Assembly (NCBI GenBank): GCA_025201705.1
Contig: MU616651.1
Coordinates: 1-64,000, forward strand
Reading direction: 5' to 3'
Source of the DNA: Dissophora ornata
Lineage: Eukaryota > Mortierellomycota > Mortierellomycetes > Mortierellales > Mortierellaceae
DNA length: 64,000 nt
Part shown: positions 22,465 to 33,243 of the stretch, piece after piece
Layout of the letters: every line of letters begins with the position of its first letter
How positions within the stretch are numbered: position 1 is the first letter of the stretch
The notes under the pieces: generated by a model
Database searches by the model: none
Told to the model about the DNA's origin: nothing
Seen by the model: the letters and a program-made list of their open reading frames with translations, nothing else
Position numbers and translations under genes: made by a program

Positions 22465-22858
22465 GCCGTAGTTCTAGTAATAAGATCCCCATCATTGCTC
22501 CAACTCTTGTCCCTGCCCCTTCCTGTCTTCTGCCTCTACCCAGTCCTGTCTTCTGTCTGCACTTGTCCCTGTCTTCCTATCGCACTCCTCCTCCCGTAGC
22601 ACATTTTGCCCGAGACAAAAGTATGTCCAATGCTTTCGCAACAAAAAAAAAAAGTAACGCGTTTCAAAAAAAACATGGAAACCATTGCGACCTATGGATT
22701 ACGGCCAGTTCCAAGATTATTCAGAAACTTAAAATACGGTGTGCGCGACCTGAGCCAAATGAAGGAATACGGTCAATTTGCATTGTGACACAGAATGATG
22801 CACTGCCACATGCAAAGCCAATTCCCAGAAAACATTCCAAGTAGTGCCACACCTCAAA

Positions 22859-22969
22859 TTATATGAGATGCTTTGCCAGGTACAACATGCCAAACTTGAC
22901 CTCAAGGGTCTTCATGTTCTCATCCTCAAAGGGCCGCGTCGCTGAGGTGGGCTCCTTGTTGGCACAAGC
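22859..22969 (-). CDS. Orphan terminal exon-like fragment
   Basis: After a good acceptor (TTATAG) a 36-codon frame runs to a stop: 'ANKEPTSATRPFEDENMKTL' then 'EVKFGMLYLAKHLI'. Codon choice (AAG, GAG, AAC, ACC) matches coding regions elsewhere in the window, and the reverse strand is less convincing. An in-phase donor at 23040 (86-nt intron) exists, but the sequence upstream of it does not look coding. It may be the last exon of an unrecognised small gene or a relic. No family is recognised. Confidence 0.25.
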   Translation of the reverse strand, partial: ACANKEPTSATRPFEDENMKTLEVKFGMLYLAKHLI

Positions 22970-24301
22970 CTATAAGCTTATCAACGGACAAAAATATCGG
23001 TCTTTACCTTTCACATGAGCGCTGCCCGAAACCCTGGGTATGATCTGGGTTGTACCCACGGTCGCAAAGGTAAGTCGGATTTGGTAGAGGGCGAGAGAGA
23101 GCGATGGAGGAAACATAAAGTGTGCGAGTGTGCGGTAGGCCAAATGGACAATCTTGACAGACGTGATTTACGTGTTTCGTGAATATAAACATTCTTGCAA
23201 ACGTGTTGTTCGCCAAGGCTTCCAGCCGAAGGAGGGCTATCTTTAGCGTCGAATGACGGTCGACTAGGCAAGCGGGGAATAAAACAGCTTGCTTCCAATG
23301 GCCCTCCCGGCCTTTCGGACCATGCCAACTCATTCACGTAGGCCAAGTAGTAGAAAATTAAGTCATATGTGACCAAAAGAAATCACAACTGACGATCTCT
23401 TTTCTCCTGTTTGGGAGATAGTCAATCGACTGGAAACTTGTCTGATCAATCGGGCAATGCAGAATTGTGGAATATACAAAAGTGAGCTCAACATGATTGC
23501 CATCGGGATTTTATGAGATTTAAATTCGAAAGATACATACAGGAACAAACAACAACAGTAACAGCGGTTGAAAATGGGCTATGTCATCGCGCTCTTCTTG
23601 ATTCCTGACTGTATAGTTTATTAGCAGAAAAGCGGAAGTCGTCTTGGTTGTGATCAATAAAAGAGAGCTCCAATAATCTCATTCAAAGAAGAGCAAGAGA
23701 AAAAAATTGATATTCCACAATAACCTTTAGCCAGCAGTACAAGCTTGACTCACCATCTTCAACACGAGCGTGCTTTATCGCGCCTGATAGGACTCTTGCA
23801 GTATCAGTCGTATGTCAGTGTCTATAGCTCACTTGGCATCAACTGAGGCTGGAGACCCTGTTCTGGCATCCGATTGACCAATCTGGCAGCGATACTGAGG
23901 ACTGTTGAGTAAACCTAGCAATCTCTAACCCAATACATGACGCGTCAACCAAAATGGTCAAAATACACTGCTGCTTGATTAGACATAATTTGTCTTGTCA
24001 AACTTGTATATCTAGTACAGCTCCCCTACGAGTATCACGGCGAATTAGGCGGGAGTTCTGTGGTCGTCGCTAAAGCAATGAAGTGGAAAGCAAGTCATGC
24101 ATGGGGCTCTAATTGTGAGAATATGCGTATAATGAAAGACTTCAAGTGTAAGAGTGTGGTTGCCTTCTTACAGGGACAATATCATAACATACGCCACAGA
24201 TCCTTCCCTCAACAATGCGAGGATAAAAAATATTTTAAAATAATCATCAGCTGTCGGAAGCGTTACTATCTAAATGTCTTTTGCTGTTCTATATATCCTC
24301 T

Positions 24302-25921
24302 CTAATGAACGGCAATTAGATCTACTCGTGCCTGATCCTCCATCAAGCCTCCTGTTCTCGCCCTCATGCTACGACTCTTGACGCTGCTCCACGATGGCGA
24401 GGAAGACAAGGATGAATAGATCTTGCTGCTCGGTTGTGATGACTGTATCCTAGGAGGTCCAGACTGTCTCTGCCTCTTCTCTTGCTGTTGGTGCACAAAT
24501 GAGATGATACGGCTGTTGCCATTGCCAATGCTATCAGAAGAACACACAATGGCTGGTGCGACCTTTTCTGCTGAATGGGTCTTCACCGAAGACAGATGAC
24601 TCTCTGCTGCAGTTGAAGCCTTAAGAGCAATGCTGGCAGATTTTTCTCTCCGGAGTCGGATCTGTTGATTGATCCAGTCGATCAAGAACTTAAAGTTCAT
24701 GGCAGACTTGAAAATCAAGATCGCTTTTGCGCTCGTGCCCATTTCGGGTCTATTCATGACCATCTCGTGGGTGAGAGCAAAATCCCAGAAGATGCGCAGG
24801 AGAATAAACGATGAGCCAAAGAGCAAGTCGCTCCTGAGAGGCTGGAAGATGAAACCCAGGCCCAAGATGAATGTAGGAACTATTTCACGGCGATTTTTGA
24901 TTGTGTTATAAATGGGAGAGAGAAAGACGAGATAGAGCGAAAAATAGTATGGAGAGAAGATAAAGAAGAAGTAGTAGATGGTTAGTTCGCCTGTGACATA
25001 AGACGCAACGCAGGAATACCGTTTTCTGTGCATGAGGCACATTTCACAATCTGGAAAACCGTCTTCCCATAAGATCCTCTCCTCGTCAATAACCCCTGAT
25101 TTAAGAAGAAGGTCGGGGAAATAATCGTGCACAAGGCGACAGACGGCCGATATCTCACCTTCAATGATCAGGAACGACGCAAAGGCATGCGACTCGCCAG
25201 TTACAACAGCGTAGTAGCAGACACAAGTGTACAACGAGTGATGGAACCATCCTGCCAAGAAGGACACTCTCTCGCGGTAATGGAGCAGTCCACATATGAT
25301 ATCGCAAATAAGATAGCACGAAAAGAAGACGACGGTCAACTGCGAAGTCCAGTTATCGGATGGCGTGAACCGCAGATCAAAGAACCATCTTGAGTGGCGG
25401 AAGGACTTCAGGGGCGACGAGCGGGAGTCGTCGTATGCCTTGTAGAATGCAATAATCCTGTCTTTGTCCGCTTCGGTAAAAGATGAAGATCCCTCGAGAT
25501 TGCCCTCCAGTCTCCCCTGATCATTACAGCGTTCCTGCTGCATTGACAGCTTGGGATCTAAAGTGACGATGGTCGATTCCTGACGATGCAAGTCCTGATA
25601 CATCGTGGACTGGAATGTGATGTCGTAACGATAAAATTGTGCTTCGACTGCATTCTTGGCCAGGAACTGGTTGCTTGTGAGGCTGTAGTTCTCGTACGGG
25701 ACGGGTTCCGAGAAAACGGTTCGTAGATTGCTGAAGGTGGCATAGGGCCCTAATACAGAGACCACAATGGCGGTGGCCAATGTCAGGACCCAGGAGAGCC
25801 GCTTGCGATCGTTTCCAATATAGGGTACAAATGTCTTGATGAGATAAAAGTATGTGAGATGGAAACCTAAGCTTCCGAGGAACATGTAATGGTGTTCTGA
25901 GGTAAGTGTTACTGGCGCCAT
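24302..25921 (-). CDS. TLC-domain (TRAM/LAG1/CLN8-like) multipass membrane protein
   Basis: Single exon, 539 residues. An N-terminal hydrophobic segment is followed by a second (~44-62), a ~130-residue luminal or cytosolic loop and then a bundle of about six membrane helices between residues ~195 and 400. Within it 'DIICGLLHYRERVSFLAGWF', 'HHSLYTC' and 'FLIIEGEIS' follow the pattern of TLC domains of the TLCD/TMEM56 type (paired His, then an acidic residue in a helix). Known TLC proteins include ceramide synthases and lipid regulators. The Lag1 motif itself is not seen, so ceramide synthase activity is not supported. The C-terminal ~120 residues are Ser-rich and basic. There is no conserved neighbour. 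Confidence 0.7.
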   Translation of the reverse strand: MAPVTLTSEHHYMFLGSLGFHLTYFYLIKTFVPYIGNDRKRLSWVLTLATAIVVSVLGPYATFSNLRTVFSEPVPYENYSLTSNQFLAKNAVEAQFYRYDITFQSTMYQDLHRQESTIVTLDPKLSMQQERCNDQGRLEGNLEGSSSFTEADKDRIIAFYKAYDDSRSSPLKSFRHSRWFFDLRFTPSDNWTSQLTVVFFSCYLICDIICGLLHYRERVSFLAGWFHHSLYTCVCYYAVVTGESHAFASFLIIEGEISAVCRLVHDYFPDLLLKSGVIDEERILWEDGFPDCEMCLMHRKRYSCVASYVTGELTIYYFFFIFSPYYFSLYLVFLSPIYNTIKNRREIVPTFILGLGFIFQPLRSDLLFGSSFILLRIFWDFALTHEMVMNRPEMGTSAKAILIFKSAMNFKFLIDWINQQIRLRREKSASIALKASTAAESHLSSVKTHSAEKVAPAIVCSSDSIGNGNSRIISFVHQQQEKRQRQSGPPRIQSSQPSSKIYSSLSSSPSWSSVKSRSMRARTGGLMEDQARVDLIAVH

Positions 25922-27124
25922 GGCTGCCCTTGTGGTATATGAAGGATCAATGAGGGGGATCTATTCTGTCGAGCTGTTGAGAGCTTTATGTGGCGGCGGA
26001 TAAAGTCAAGGTCGAGTATTGGTGGGTGGGGATGAGATTTGATAAGAAAAAAAAGAAAAAGAAAACAAGAAAGCAAAAGAAGAGCTGGGGAAGAGCATCC
26101 AGGTTCCCCTGTAATGTTTATTTTCTTATTCCGAAGAACAGAGAGGGGGGAATAGGGTGCAGCGGGGATAGGCTGGCAAACAGATTGATCCCTTCACAGA
26201 ACACGCCTGCGAGGGCCGCCTCTCATTCGTACAGAGTGAAGACACCAAGAAACACATTAGGATGTCAAAGACTGCAGCAGTAAAGAAAACGAGAAACCGT
26301 GCTAATGACACATGGATTGCTGTCCACCGTGCTCCTCCCCAACACCCTTTCGCGCACGAGCACAGGGTTTACAAACTCAAAAAATTCCTCGAGTACTAGA
26401 CGGCAATCAGCCTGCCATCCAGAAACGTGGACAGACAAAGTTGGGCAGAAATGTGGTTGTGGAGCACGCGGATGCATTTCAGATGCATATTCACGCACTT
26501 GCAATCGCTCCTTGTACGGTTCTTTTCTATCTTGAAAACAAAGAGCGGCAGCAAGCGCATGGGGGCGTGCGCGATTACGAGGGATGGGTCCTTCCTCCCA
26601 AAACAGGCCATGTGAAGGGTCATGTCGAGTCATGGGCAAAGCACTCCCGTGGCAATGCCATCACTCCGAAAACCAATAGCATCTGCACGAACTGTGCATG
26701 GTCTACAATAAGGTGGCCACCTCGCTATTCGAGTTTCCCGCCATAACTTCGTGTTTTCGAGCACGTTTTTCAATAAGCCCTGCGCACGGCCACGTCGGGC
26801 AGAAAAACACTCTGACTCTTATCCGGTATCATGGAGGCTTTCTTGTGAGGCATTTTACTGTCGCGCAAAAGCATTTCTTGTGAGGCCTATCCTTCCCCGG
26901 TATTTTTTCGCTCTCTGCATGCAATTTGCAAGATCAACTCATCGCCTTCGCCCATTCCACCATGATCACCATCAAGCACAGCTGCTGCTTTACATTGAGC
27001 CTCGGTGGCGAGAGTGAATGGATCTTTCGAGCGTTTGTGTGATCACCGTGTGGCTTGTTACACAAGAGGTCGTCTCAGTGCACGTTGCCGCCCTTTTCTC
27101 CCATCCCCATCACTCGCAACAACC
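25922..27124. other. Intergenic region between TLC and GMD genes
   Basis: Divergent promoters. An A-rich run at 26046-26090 reads C/T-rich toward neither gene. Small frames around 26265-26746 overlap on both strands and lack domains. The last 100 bases before 27125 are C-rich and leader-like. Confidence 0.5.
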
Positions 27125-28594
<1,470 letters not shown>

Positions 28595-28745
28595 GATGTG
28601 TATTTGCAAATCATAAAGAGTGCCTTAGGAGTCATTGATAGCCACTCCAGCGCCTCACTGCAAGGGTGCAATGTGCGTTGCAGTGTATTAGGCTATATGT
28701 AAATAGTAATGTACAGTTTCCAAAGGAAGAAGGTTCTCATTAGTC

Positions 28746-29393
28746 TAAGCGCCAGTTCTTCAGCTCCGTCGGCCCCTGTCACAGTGCTTAACTGTCTGGC
28801 CTAGGTTGTCCCCACAGGGGATGTTGTGGATCGAATACTTGCCAAAGGCGCTAGTCTCATTAACAGCATGTCTCTCCTCGCACTGTTCGAGCCCGCACGA
28901 CTTACCTTTCCTGCCTTAATCGACATATGACTCGTACGAATTCGACTCTTGCTCGTGTTCGATTCTGTATTGGTGCCGACAAACTCCTCCCGTTCGAGAC
29001 CGCTCTGCAAGTCCTGCATAAGTTTGACGACGCAGGCTACATCCACATGCCGAGGCGCGTCCTCCCTGCACCTCTCGGTCAGCGTATAAGGTGCTTCGGG
29101 GCCAATCATTGCGTCCAACTGTTGCTCCGCAAGGCGCTGAGCAGCAGTGTTACCCTGCATGTACGCCTTCCGCTCCATTTCACTAGGTTGATAGTCTCCC
29201 TATGAATCTCCTTTTCCTCGTCGGTCTTGACCATGGAATCGAGAAGCCCTTGTGATTAATTCAAGACGATCAAAAGGAAGGATCCGACGCTGAAGATCGC
29301 AAATATGATGATGAAGCGCCGACTCTGTCTTATGGCGAAGATATTTGGGGTTGTTGTCCTGATGGAGGGCAGCAAGAGCGAGATATTCGCCAT
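28746..29393 (-). pseudogene. Broken gene for a small single-pass membrane protein
   Basis: From an ATG at 29393 a 45-codon frame encodes a basic stretch and one membrane helix ('FIIIFAIFSVGSFLLIVL') and stops at TAA (29256-29258). The same frame continues after the stop with 'SQGLLDSMVKTDEEKEIHR', then near 29195-29204 the coding signal moves to another frame: 'DYQPSEMERKAYMQGNTAAQ' and about 75 more residues with a coherent acidic/basic pattern. A GTAAGT donor near 28906 and an acceptor ending 28778 would add a terminal 'GPTELKNWRLD' stop at 28746. So one nonsense and one frameshift lie within 60 nt. No short intron removes them. A Ser/Arg-rich N-terminus plus helix suggests a mitochondrial inner-membrane protein (inference). 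It may be decayed, or the assembly may contain errors. Confidence 0.4.
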
Positions 29394-29547
29394 GGCCCTT
29401 GAGGTGCGGTAAGACCAAAGAAGAGGCTGCGGAGGGAGGGGGGTAAATTAGGTGAGATAATAGGACGGGAAAGAGAAGAAGGAAAGGAGAGAAGGAATAA
29501 AGAAGCCGTCGAGCGGAATTAAAAGGGAACTTTATTAAATAACTAAA

Positions 29548-31890
29548 TTACTGGCCGTAGAAGTTGGTTCCGCCATATGCACAGTGATCCTGCGCGCCCG
29601 CATTCACATCTGGGTTAGAGGGGTTGGGGTTGCCCCACCAATAAGGCATCTGACCATTCCATGACTGGATACAGAAGAAAATCACCAGTCCACAGACCGC
29701 CACTCCGGTATCCAGCGCGGCCGATGTCAAATAATTATAACGCGACCACCAGTTGTATCTGTAACGTCTCAGGAGGAACTGGAAAATGAAGCCTAAGAAA
29801 AGACCGTTCGCGTACATGTAAGGCAGCGCTGGGGGCATGTTCGAGGTTGCGGCCAAGAGCACGGGCCAGTGGACGTATTTGAGCCAATAGACGTTAGGGA
29901 ACTTCTTGGATGCCAACCAGAACAGGAGAGGGAGGAGCGCACCGGCGAGGAAGGCCCACTGGACAGTAGAGTAGAGTGCATCGTCCTTGTTTCCAAAGAC
30001 ACGCTGGGGACCAATAGCTCCCCAGATGACAGAGGCAGAGTAGAAAGTGTTGGTGTTACGGCAGGTAAAGGGATAGCCCGCGTGAGTACAGACGTTGGGA
30101 CGAGTGTTGACCAACCAGAGAGCGGTACCCAAGTTGATGACGCAGGAGATGATACTGGATACCAGCTGGGCCATAAACATGACCTGAGGAGGGATTTTCA
30201 TGTAATGACCCAACTTCAAGTCGGAGACAAAGTTCAGCGCCTGGATATTGACGATGTAACCGTAAGTCTTAAAAGTGACGTTGGCAATGGCGTGGCCAGG
30301 AAGCATGTAACCGATAACGTATTCCGTAACGATATTAAGCCCAGGCTGTTGGTTGGTAACAGCTTGGACGATACCGACAGGGAGGACAAAGAATGCGGCA
30401 ATGGCGAGAGCGAGAAGGAGGGCCCACCAAGGCATGTAGTCCCAGACAACACAGGTAATCACCGACAGCGCAAATGTGACAACGAACAACAGGCCGTACC
30501 ACCAGTCAGGGACCTCTGGGTAGACACGCATCAGACGAGAGTGGATATCCTCATTTTCAGAGCGAGCAGACTTCCAGCGCTCAACAATCTCTGGGCCGTT
30601 ATGCAGGACAACATGCATGACTGTGGCAGTGAGACCAGCGAAGCCAACGCCATAAGCCAACGCAAAGAAAGAATCCATGCGGAGAGGTCCATAGGCCTCG
30701 TATGCATTCTCGTCGAGAAGACCCTGGGCGTTTAGAACCTGGGTGACGTCGTAAGCCGTGCCGTTCTCAAGGAACAACGACGATGAGATGATGGGGAAGT
30801 TCTTGGAGCCCCAGAGGTTGGTATAGTACGCCCATGGCACCATGATGTAGGTGACCAAGATGAAGCCGATCAGGATATTGACCTGGGCGAACCAGGGGGT
30901 GACCAAAGGTGCAACGTAGTAAGAGGCCGCAGACCAGTCCAAGGCGATGGTGCCAATACCAAGGCCGCTCGAACCCGTCAGTTGTGCAAGGACAAAGTTG
31001 TTGGGGGCGATCCAGCAAATCCAGGAGATGAAGCCAATGGTAGGGAAGATGAAGCCAGGGAACCAGTAGTAGATAAACATACCACCACTGACAAGAACAA
31101 AGTACCTCATTCTCGACATGCGGCCAGCGTCGTCCTCGGAGTGCTCAGCATGGAGTGAGCGGAAGAGCGAGGCAGTGACCAAAGTCTGGGGCCAGATCAT
31201 GTGAGCGGGGCGAACCAAGAAGCGGCGGATGGCACCAGCCATGGCGAAGCCAGTGATTTGCGTAGTAAGGACCAAGAACAGGCCAGCGACGAAGGACTTG
31301 TCGTCATGGTAGTAAATCTTTTGGATAATGATAATATCCACAGCATAGGCTGTACCAGCGTTACAGGCAGCCATGGTTCCGATCAGGACGTGCTCCTTGA
31401 TGGAGAAAGGCCCGGGGTTGAGTGAGAACTTCCAACCGAAAATGTTGAACTGGTGGGTGGGCAGGACGCGGGCCATGAGGTGGCCCAAAGGCAACGAAAT
31501 CAGTGCGACAACGGAGTAACCGATGGTGATATTGGTTTGACGAAGGTAGAAAAACTCATTCACGAAAGAGATGATGGCGGTGAAGAGAAGACCCAAGAAC
31601 CACATGCGGAATGTGTTGTAGGGCAGCGAAGGATCATCCGTGTCTGTGATTGGATTGTAAGGGAAATACGGATGGTTAATGTGGTGTAGACATTGTCTCC
31701 TGGTCAAAAAGCAGCAAAAATGGCATGTAGCGTAGCAGGCTTGAAGGATCAACTTACTTGGCACGGTGACTCGAACTTCTTCTATGGGGGAATCATCTTG
31801 CTCCTGGAGAGTGACCTGTTGTTCTTCAATGTCTTCTCGCTTTTCAGCGTCGGTGACATATTTTCCGTCAATGACCTCTTCTTTGGTCAT
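29548..31890 (-). CDS. OPT-family oligopeptide transporter, copy 1
   Basis: Exons 31890-31758 and 31643-29548 give 742 residues. The intron length is a multiple of three, so the unspliced frame is also open, but GTAAGT and CACAG sites plus alignment to the other copies support splicing. The acidic cytosolic N-terminus ends in DDSPIEEVRVTV directly before the phase-1 intron. The body has many hydrophobic helices and OPT signatures: 'FSLNPGPFSIKEHVLIGTMA' (NPG motif), 'VTNQQPGLNIVTEY', 'GHYMKIPP' and the C-terminal 'GGTNFYGQ'. OPT proteins of the PT clade are plasma-membrane proton symporters for tetra- and pentapeptides, sometimes glutathione or metal complexes. This is the most downstream gene of the four-copy array; it shares 'CTHAGYPFTCRNTNTFYSAS' more with copy 4 than with copies 2 and 3. 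Confidence 0.93.
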   Translation of the reverse strand: MTKEEVIDGKYVTDAEKREDIEEQQVTLQEQDDSPIEEVRVTVPSKLILQACYATCHFCCFLTRRQCLHHINHPYFPYNPITDTDDPSLPYNTFRMWFLGLLFTAIISFVNEFFYLRQTNITIGYSVVALISLPLGHLMARVLPTHQFNIFGWKFSLNPGPFSIKEHVLIGTMAACNAGTAYAVDIIIIQKIYYHDDKSFVAGLFLVLTTQITGFAMAGAIRRFLVRPAHMIWPQTLVTASLFRSLHAEHSEDDAGRMSRMRYFVLVSGGMFIYYWFPGFIFPTIGFISWICWIAPNNFVLAQLTGSSGLGIGTIALDWSAASYYVAPLVTPWFAQVNILIGFILVTYIMVPWAYYTNLWGSKNFPIISSSLFLENGTAYDVTQVLNAQGLLDENAYEAYGPLRMDSFFALAYGVGFAGLTATVMHVVLHNGPEIVERWKSARSENEDIHSRLMRVYPEVPDWWYGLLFVVTFALSVITCVVWDYMPWWALLLALAIAAFFVLPVGIVQAVTNQQPGLNIVTEYVIGYMLPGHAIANVTFKTYGYIVNIQALNFVSDLKLGHYMKIPPQVMFMAQLVSSIISCVINLGTALWLVNTRPNVCTHAGYPFTCRNTNTFYSASVIWGAIGPQRVFGNKDDALYSTVQWAFLAGALLPLLFWLASKKFPNVYWLKYVHWPVLLAATSNMPPALPYMYANGLFLGFIFQFLLRRYRYNWWSRYNYLTSAALDTGVAVCGLVIFFCIQSWNGQMPYWWGNPNPSNPDVNAGAQDHCAYGGTNFYGQ

Positions 31891-31980
31891 TTTTTTTCAG
31901 TTCAAGAGACTGGTGGAGGGTCGGTGCGGATTCAGTGTGTGAGCTCACGGCAGCGATGAAGGTTAGAAAGATGAATAAGA

Positions 31981-32010
31981 GGAGGGGGAGGAGGGGGAGG
32001 AGGGGGAGGA
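31981..32010. repeat. 9-nt purine tandem repeat, 3.3 copies
   Basis: Unit GGAGGGGGA on the plus strand, in the 5' leader of OPT copy 1 where it reads as C/T-rich on the gene's strand. Confidence 0.8.
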
Positions 32011-32070
32011 AATGGGCCAAGGCTGAGGTCGGGGGACAAGCAGAATGTCGAAGTGGCGTCCTGGGCGAGT

Positions 32071-32078
32071 ATTTATAT
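32071..32078 (-). promoter_or_regulatory. TATA-like box of OPT copy 1
   Basis: ATATAAAT on the minus strand about 180 nt upstream of the start codon at 31890, ahead of the C/T-rich leader. Confidence 0.45.
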
Positions 32079-33243
32079 GTAAGCAGATGAACAAGAGCAC
32101 CACAGGTCAAAGGGTTATTGCTTTGCGCATGGTGTCTCCAACTTGGACCTAGATCCTATTGGTGGTCCAAACTGGGCTTTTCTCATGGGAATAGGGAGTA
32201 TGCGAGCAGGTTGCCAGAGGCGTGGGTCTTTTATTATCGAACGGATAGGTAGGTAAAGTTGGAAGTACGAACGAGCGATCCGAAGTCTATAACCTAAGCG
32301 AAGTTAACAATATCCGTTCCCACCAGCGCTAGTAGCGTCTCTCTTCTGCTGACGAGACAGCGTCTAGCGGATGTCATTCCATTTCGGAAACAGCGTCCGC
32401 TCTAGAATGGAAAATAACGTTCTTCTACGAATGGGATCGCGTTCCTGAAACCTTAAAACCGGAAGAGCAAACAGCGGCGGCAGGTCAGTAAGATACGCTA
32501 GGCGTATAAGGATATCCTAAAGTGCATGCCATGTCTTCTTGTACCATCACTAACCTTGAATATAATTATAATACAGATGGCCATTCTGACGAATATTAGC
32601 CTCACTTGAGGCATTTTATTTCAGTGGTCGACGTCCATAAATCCCTCATTGCTCGGCCGTGTGGATTCCCCAGGAGAGCGCAGGCCACGAGCGGTGCTGA
32701 ATTGTAATCCCAGAAAAGGAAAGAATCAATGCGTGCTGCTTTTTTTCCCCTTGCTCAATCTCAGTAGCCCATCAATTTCACGTTATATTCGCTACCCATG
32801 GGCCTCGTGGGAGTGCGCGCTGCACCCCTCCACCCCAATAGACATGCATCTCCCATACCATTGGCCCCATAGATCGGAACCAATGCCGGGATCTTGATGC
32901 TGGGAACTAAAGACTCCCTTTTCACACGAATGAACGGCAGCGACCAATTGGAAAAGCCTAAAATTTCGAACGTGCAATGGGATTGCAATTGCATGCGTCT
33001 TTAAAGCGAGAACCATTTTACCTGCACACATGTACCGTGACTTAGAACTCAGGCCAGACGTCCTTTGATTGATATAAAATGCATGTGTATTCAGTTTCTC
33101 CAGTTGAAGCGGACCCTCCGTCAACCGAGTTTTTAAAGCTGCGCTTATTTCTCATCCTCGCAGAAGCCTGCAAATTGATCTTTTTTAATTGATCCTATTT
33201 TTTCCCCCTTATTATATTTATTCCTTCCTCGTTTTCTCGTCGA

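Larger units (their letters stand above)
21972..24301. other. 2.3-kb region without a confirmed gene
   Basis: Besides the promoter at 22034, it holds a CRE-like tandem array with TATA box (22377-22464), a C/T-rich leader-like stretch (22495-22600), short ATG frames at 22623 (73 codons) and 22675 (37 codons), and an exon-like fragment at 22859-22969 (-). An AAGATG followed by a GTGAGT donor at about 23750 on the minus strand could be a start exon. None of these could be joined into a full gene. Confidence 0.5.
31891..33243. other. Spacer between OPT copies 1 and 2
   Basis: Holds the copy 1 promoter (TATA-like box at 32071, C/T-rich leader on the minus strand) and a 9-nt purine tandem repeat at 31981-32010. 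No further convincing frame between 32200 and 33240. Confidence 0.5.
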
